Assembly: GCA_016718405.1 (NCBI GenBank)
Contig: JADKDJ010000006.1
Coordinates: 1-64,000, forward strand
Length of the DNA stretch: 64,000 bases
DNA from: Candidatus Rhodoferax odensensis
GTDB lineage: Bacteria > Pseudomonadota > Gammaproteobacteria > Burkholderiales > Burkholderiaceae_C
Direction: 5' to 3'
Position numbers and translations under genes: made by a program. The stretch's first letter is position 1. Every line of letters begins with the position of its first letter. Under the pieces are notes generated by a model. The model worked only from the letters and a program-made list of their open reading frames with translations, was not told the origin of the DNA and did not search any database. Below are positions 62,245 to 64,000 of this stretch, piece after piece.

Positions 62245-63648
62245 TCAGGTTGACCGCGTCTTCGCTTGCCAATGTCTCTCGAGGTTGCTGATCAGCGCAG
62301 GCGAGAAGTGACACTCGGCCTGGTCGCGTGCATAAACCGCCATGTACTGCCGAAACAGGTTCAAAGGTTCGTGCGCTACCCTGAATGCGCGGCGGTTCGC
62401 GGCCGCGCTGACCACGCCCGAACCGGTCATGCGCGCCACCACATCCGCCACCGCCACCTCCACCTGGTCCGGCGCCACCACCTCGTCGCAAATCAGGCGG
62501 CCCTCGGCGCTGGCGCAATCGAGCTGGCGTTCCATCATGATCAACTGGCGCGCCAAGCGGTCCCCCACGAAGCGTGGCAGGCGCAGGTTGGCCGCGCCCG
62601 GCACGATGCCTTCCTTGCGCGCGGGAAGCGTCAGGTAGGCATCGCTGCCGGCCACTACGTAGTCGGTGGCCAGCAGGTACTGGCAGCCGCCACCGATGGC
62701 GAAGCTGTCCAACTGGGCAATCCATGGTTTTTCGAGCGTTGCGCCGGACACTTCGTCGGCCGGTCGGTCGGCATACGCCAGGCCCCGAAACATCTTGTTG
62801 ACAAAGCCCATCTCGCGCTGGATGTACCAGAGGTAGGGAATCTTGCCGTGGTACAGGTCGGTCAGGTTGATCCCGCTGCAGAACACGCGCCGGCCCGCGT
62901 ACTTGGGGTGGTCGATGTGGCAGCCGCGCAGCACCGCCACACCGGCGCGGGTGTCGAGCAGGGCCAGGTCCACCGCTTGCTCCACCGCGTCGATCGTGTT
63001 CTGGTCTTCGGCGTTGAGCGTTTTCGGGTTCTTCAGCGTGACCCAGGAGGCCGCGCCGACGGTCTCGACCGAGGCGGCGCCGAGGTCGATCGAGCCGGTG
63101 GCCTGCAACTGGTGCAACTGTGCCAGCGACTCGGGCCGTGGCAACAACATGGCCTGGCACAGATGCAGGCCCGCTTGCGCTTGCGCCAGCACGTGCGCCA
63201 GCAAGACACCCTGGCCGAATTCAATGCCGTCCTTATCGGCCTGCCGCAAACATGCCTCGCTGGTCACTTGCGCGGGCGTGGGTGTCAGGCCCGGCACCAG
63301 TGCGGAGGCGGCGTACACCAGTTCGTGCACCGGCAAAAAGCGGGTGTGTTGCGACGTCAGTCGGGCGTACAGATCGACCACGTGTTGCACCAAAAAAGCC
63401 TCACGCGTGGCGGCTGCGGCGGTCAGTAGCGTCTGGGCGGCGGCGGCCTCGTGGGCCCGGCGCTGGGGTTTGCTGGGCAAGCAGCTCAGCAGTTGCTGCG
63501 AGCGCGCCCAATGCTGCGAGCACACGAGGGCATCGGCTTCGAACTCGCCGCGCAGAACGGGCCGTGCTTGCCACCACGCATCGGCGTCGGCGGCCGCCAG
63601 CCCGGCGCGGGTCAGTGTGCCCAGGGCCGTGCCGGCGTCATCGGTCAC
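62245..63648 (-). CDS. Crotonase-superfamily enzyme resembling DpgC dioxygenase
   Basis: 467 residues. The C-terminal ~280 are crotonase fold with a set of segments typical of DpgC, the cofactor-free 3,5-dihydroxyphenylacetyl-CoA 1,2-dioxygenase: RRVFCSGINLTDLYHGKIPYLWYIQREMGFVNKMFRGLAY, KPWIAQLDSFAIGGGCQYLLATDYVVA and LPARKEGIVPGAANLRLPRFVGDRLARQ. The N-terminal ~190-residue helical extension is also DpgC-like. DpgC is known from glycopeptide antibiotic pathways; here it stands beside an aldo/keto reductase and no such pathway. An aromatic acyl-CoA role is inferred. Confidence 0.75.
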   Translation of the reverse strand: MTDDAGTALGTLTRAGLAAADADAWWQARPVLRGEFEADALVCSQHWARSQQLLSCLPSKPQRRAHEAAAAQTLLTAAAATREAFLVQHVVDLYARLTSQHTRFLPVHELVYAASALVPGLTPTPAQVTSEACLRQADKDGIEFGQGVLLAHVLAQAQAGLHLCQAMLLPRPESLAQLHQLQATGSIDLGAASVETVGAASWVTLKNPKTLNAEDQNTIDAVEQAVDLALLDTRAGVAVLRGCHIDHPKYAGRRVFCSGINLTDLYHGKIPYLWYIQREMGFVNKMFRGLAYADRPADEVSGATLEKPWIAQLDSFAIGGGCQYLLATDYVVAGSDAYLTLPARKEGIVPGAANLRLPRFVGDRLARQLIMMERQLDCASAEGRLICDEVVAPDQVEVAVADVVARMTGSGVVSAAANRRAFRVAHEPLNLFRQYMAVYARDQAECHFSPALISNLERHWQAKTRST

Positions 63649-63661
63649 GCTGGAGACCCCG

Positions 63662-64000
63662 TCAGTTGGTCAGTGGGGCGCTGACCAGGTCGATCTTTGT
63701 CATCACCTCAGGTGTCAATTTGGGCAATACGGCCATCGCGCCCAGGTTGTCGTGCAACTGCGACAGCTTGGATGCGCCAGTGATCACGGTGCTGACACGC
63801 GGGTTGTGCGCGGCCCAGGCAATCGCCAGTTGGGCCAGACTGCAATCGAGTTCTGCCGCCACGCCGGCCAACTGCGCCACAGCCGCATTCTTGGCCGTGT
63901 CGGTCAGGCCCTTGACCAGGAAACCCATGCTCTCGATGGCGCCGCGGCTGCCCGCTGGGACACCTTCCCGGTACTTGCCGGTCAGCAGGCCGCTGGCCAG
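63662..64000 (-). CDS. Aldo/keto reductase, 3' part (runs off the window)
   Basis: The last 112 codons of an aldo/keto reductase, cut by the window edge. SGLLTGKYREGVPAGSRGA, then LAQLAIAWAAHNPRVSTVITGASKLSQLHDNLGA, the NADPH-binding C-terminal segment typical of the Kv-beta-like/YghZ group. The catalytic tetrad is in the missing part. It is on the same strand as the DpgC-like gene and 13 bases upstream of it, probably one operon. Confidence 0.87.
   Translation of the reverse strand: MASGLLTGKYREGVPAGSRGAIESMGFLVKGLTDTAKNAAVAQLAGVAAELDCSLAQLAIAWAAHNPRVSTVITGASKLSQLHDNLGAMAVLPKLTPEVMTKIDLVSAPLTN

Noticed and set aside
1..64000. CRISPR array, transposase, integrase or rRNA
   Set aside because: No regularly spaced repeats of suitable length, no transposase or integrase motifs, and no rRNA-like segment were seen on either strand.

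Overview
This GC-rich window with betaproteobacterial gene families reads as chromosome of a motile, flagellated Burkholderiales bacterium. Comamonadaceae (Rhodoferax/Polaromonas-like) is my best guess, from the flagellar and type II secretion gene order, the porin family, a Coq7-type ubiquinone hydroxylase and short interspersed repeats. That placement is inference from recognised families, not a computed phylogeny.

Layout. 0-5.6 kb: an amino-acid cluster with two PLP aminotransferases (one fused to a GntR/MocR regulator), a DMT exporter, a LysE exporter, an ArgP-type LysR regulator and an Lrp-type regulator. Several of these genes carry single-base indels. 5.8-8.8 kb: a small unknown protein, a frameshifted AAA ATPase behind a perfect palindrome, and an HDOD signalling protein. 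8.8-21.4 kb: the flagellar rod/hook block. flgB-C-D-E-F-G-H-I-J-K-L run leftward, flgA runs divergently, and flgM-flgN follow behind a near-consensus sigma-28 promoter. 21.4-31.1 kb: a type II secretion cluster (gspG-H-I-J-K-L-M-N-D-E leftward, gspC divergent) with no gspF.

31.1-40.4 kb is a set of metabolic genes: ilvA, an OsmC-family protein, coq7 overlapped by a PIN-toxin/Phd-antitoxin pair, an abundant-type porin with a strong terminator, an M20 amidohydrolase, a peptide-type ABC binding protein and an FAH-family hydrolase. 40.6-49.0 kb is a fatty-acid beta-oxidation operon: TetR regulator, acyl-CoA dehydrogenase, DUF2147 protein, FadB-type bifunctional enzyme, DUF4442 hot-dog protein, thiolase and thioesterase.

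49.1-54.7 kb is a compact defence/stability island: a type III restriction-modification pair (mod-res, both frameshifted), a divergent XRE regulator behind a palindromic operator array, and a ParE-type toxin with its antitoxin. Degenerate copies of the same interspersed repeat lie at both edges. 54.9-64 kb holds an enoyl-CoA hydratase, a DUF4143 ATPase, a GGDEF/EAL protein, an SDR oxidoreductase, a phospholipase D-type lipoprotein, a DpgC-like member of the crotonase family and the 3' part of an aldo/keto reductase.

The frameshifts are not spread evenly. They cluster at 0-7 kb and 51.2-52.8 kb, several sit on homopolymers, and the roughly 44 kb between them looks intact. I therefore report those genes as frameshifted without deciding between sequencing error and real decay. 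I saw no rRNA, tRNA, CRISPR array or transposase gene.
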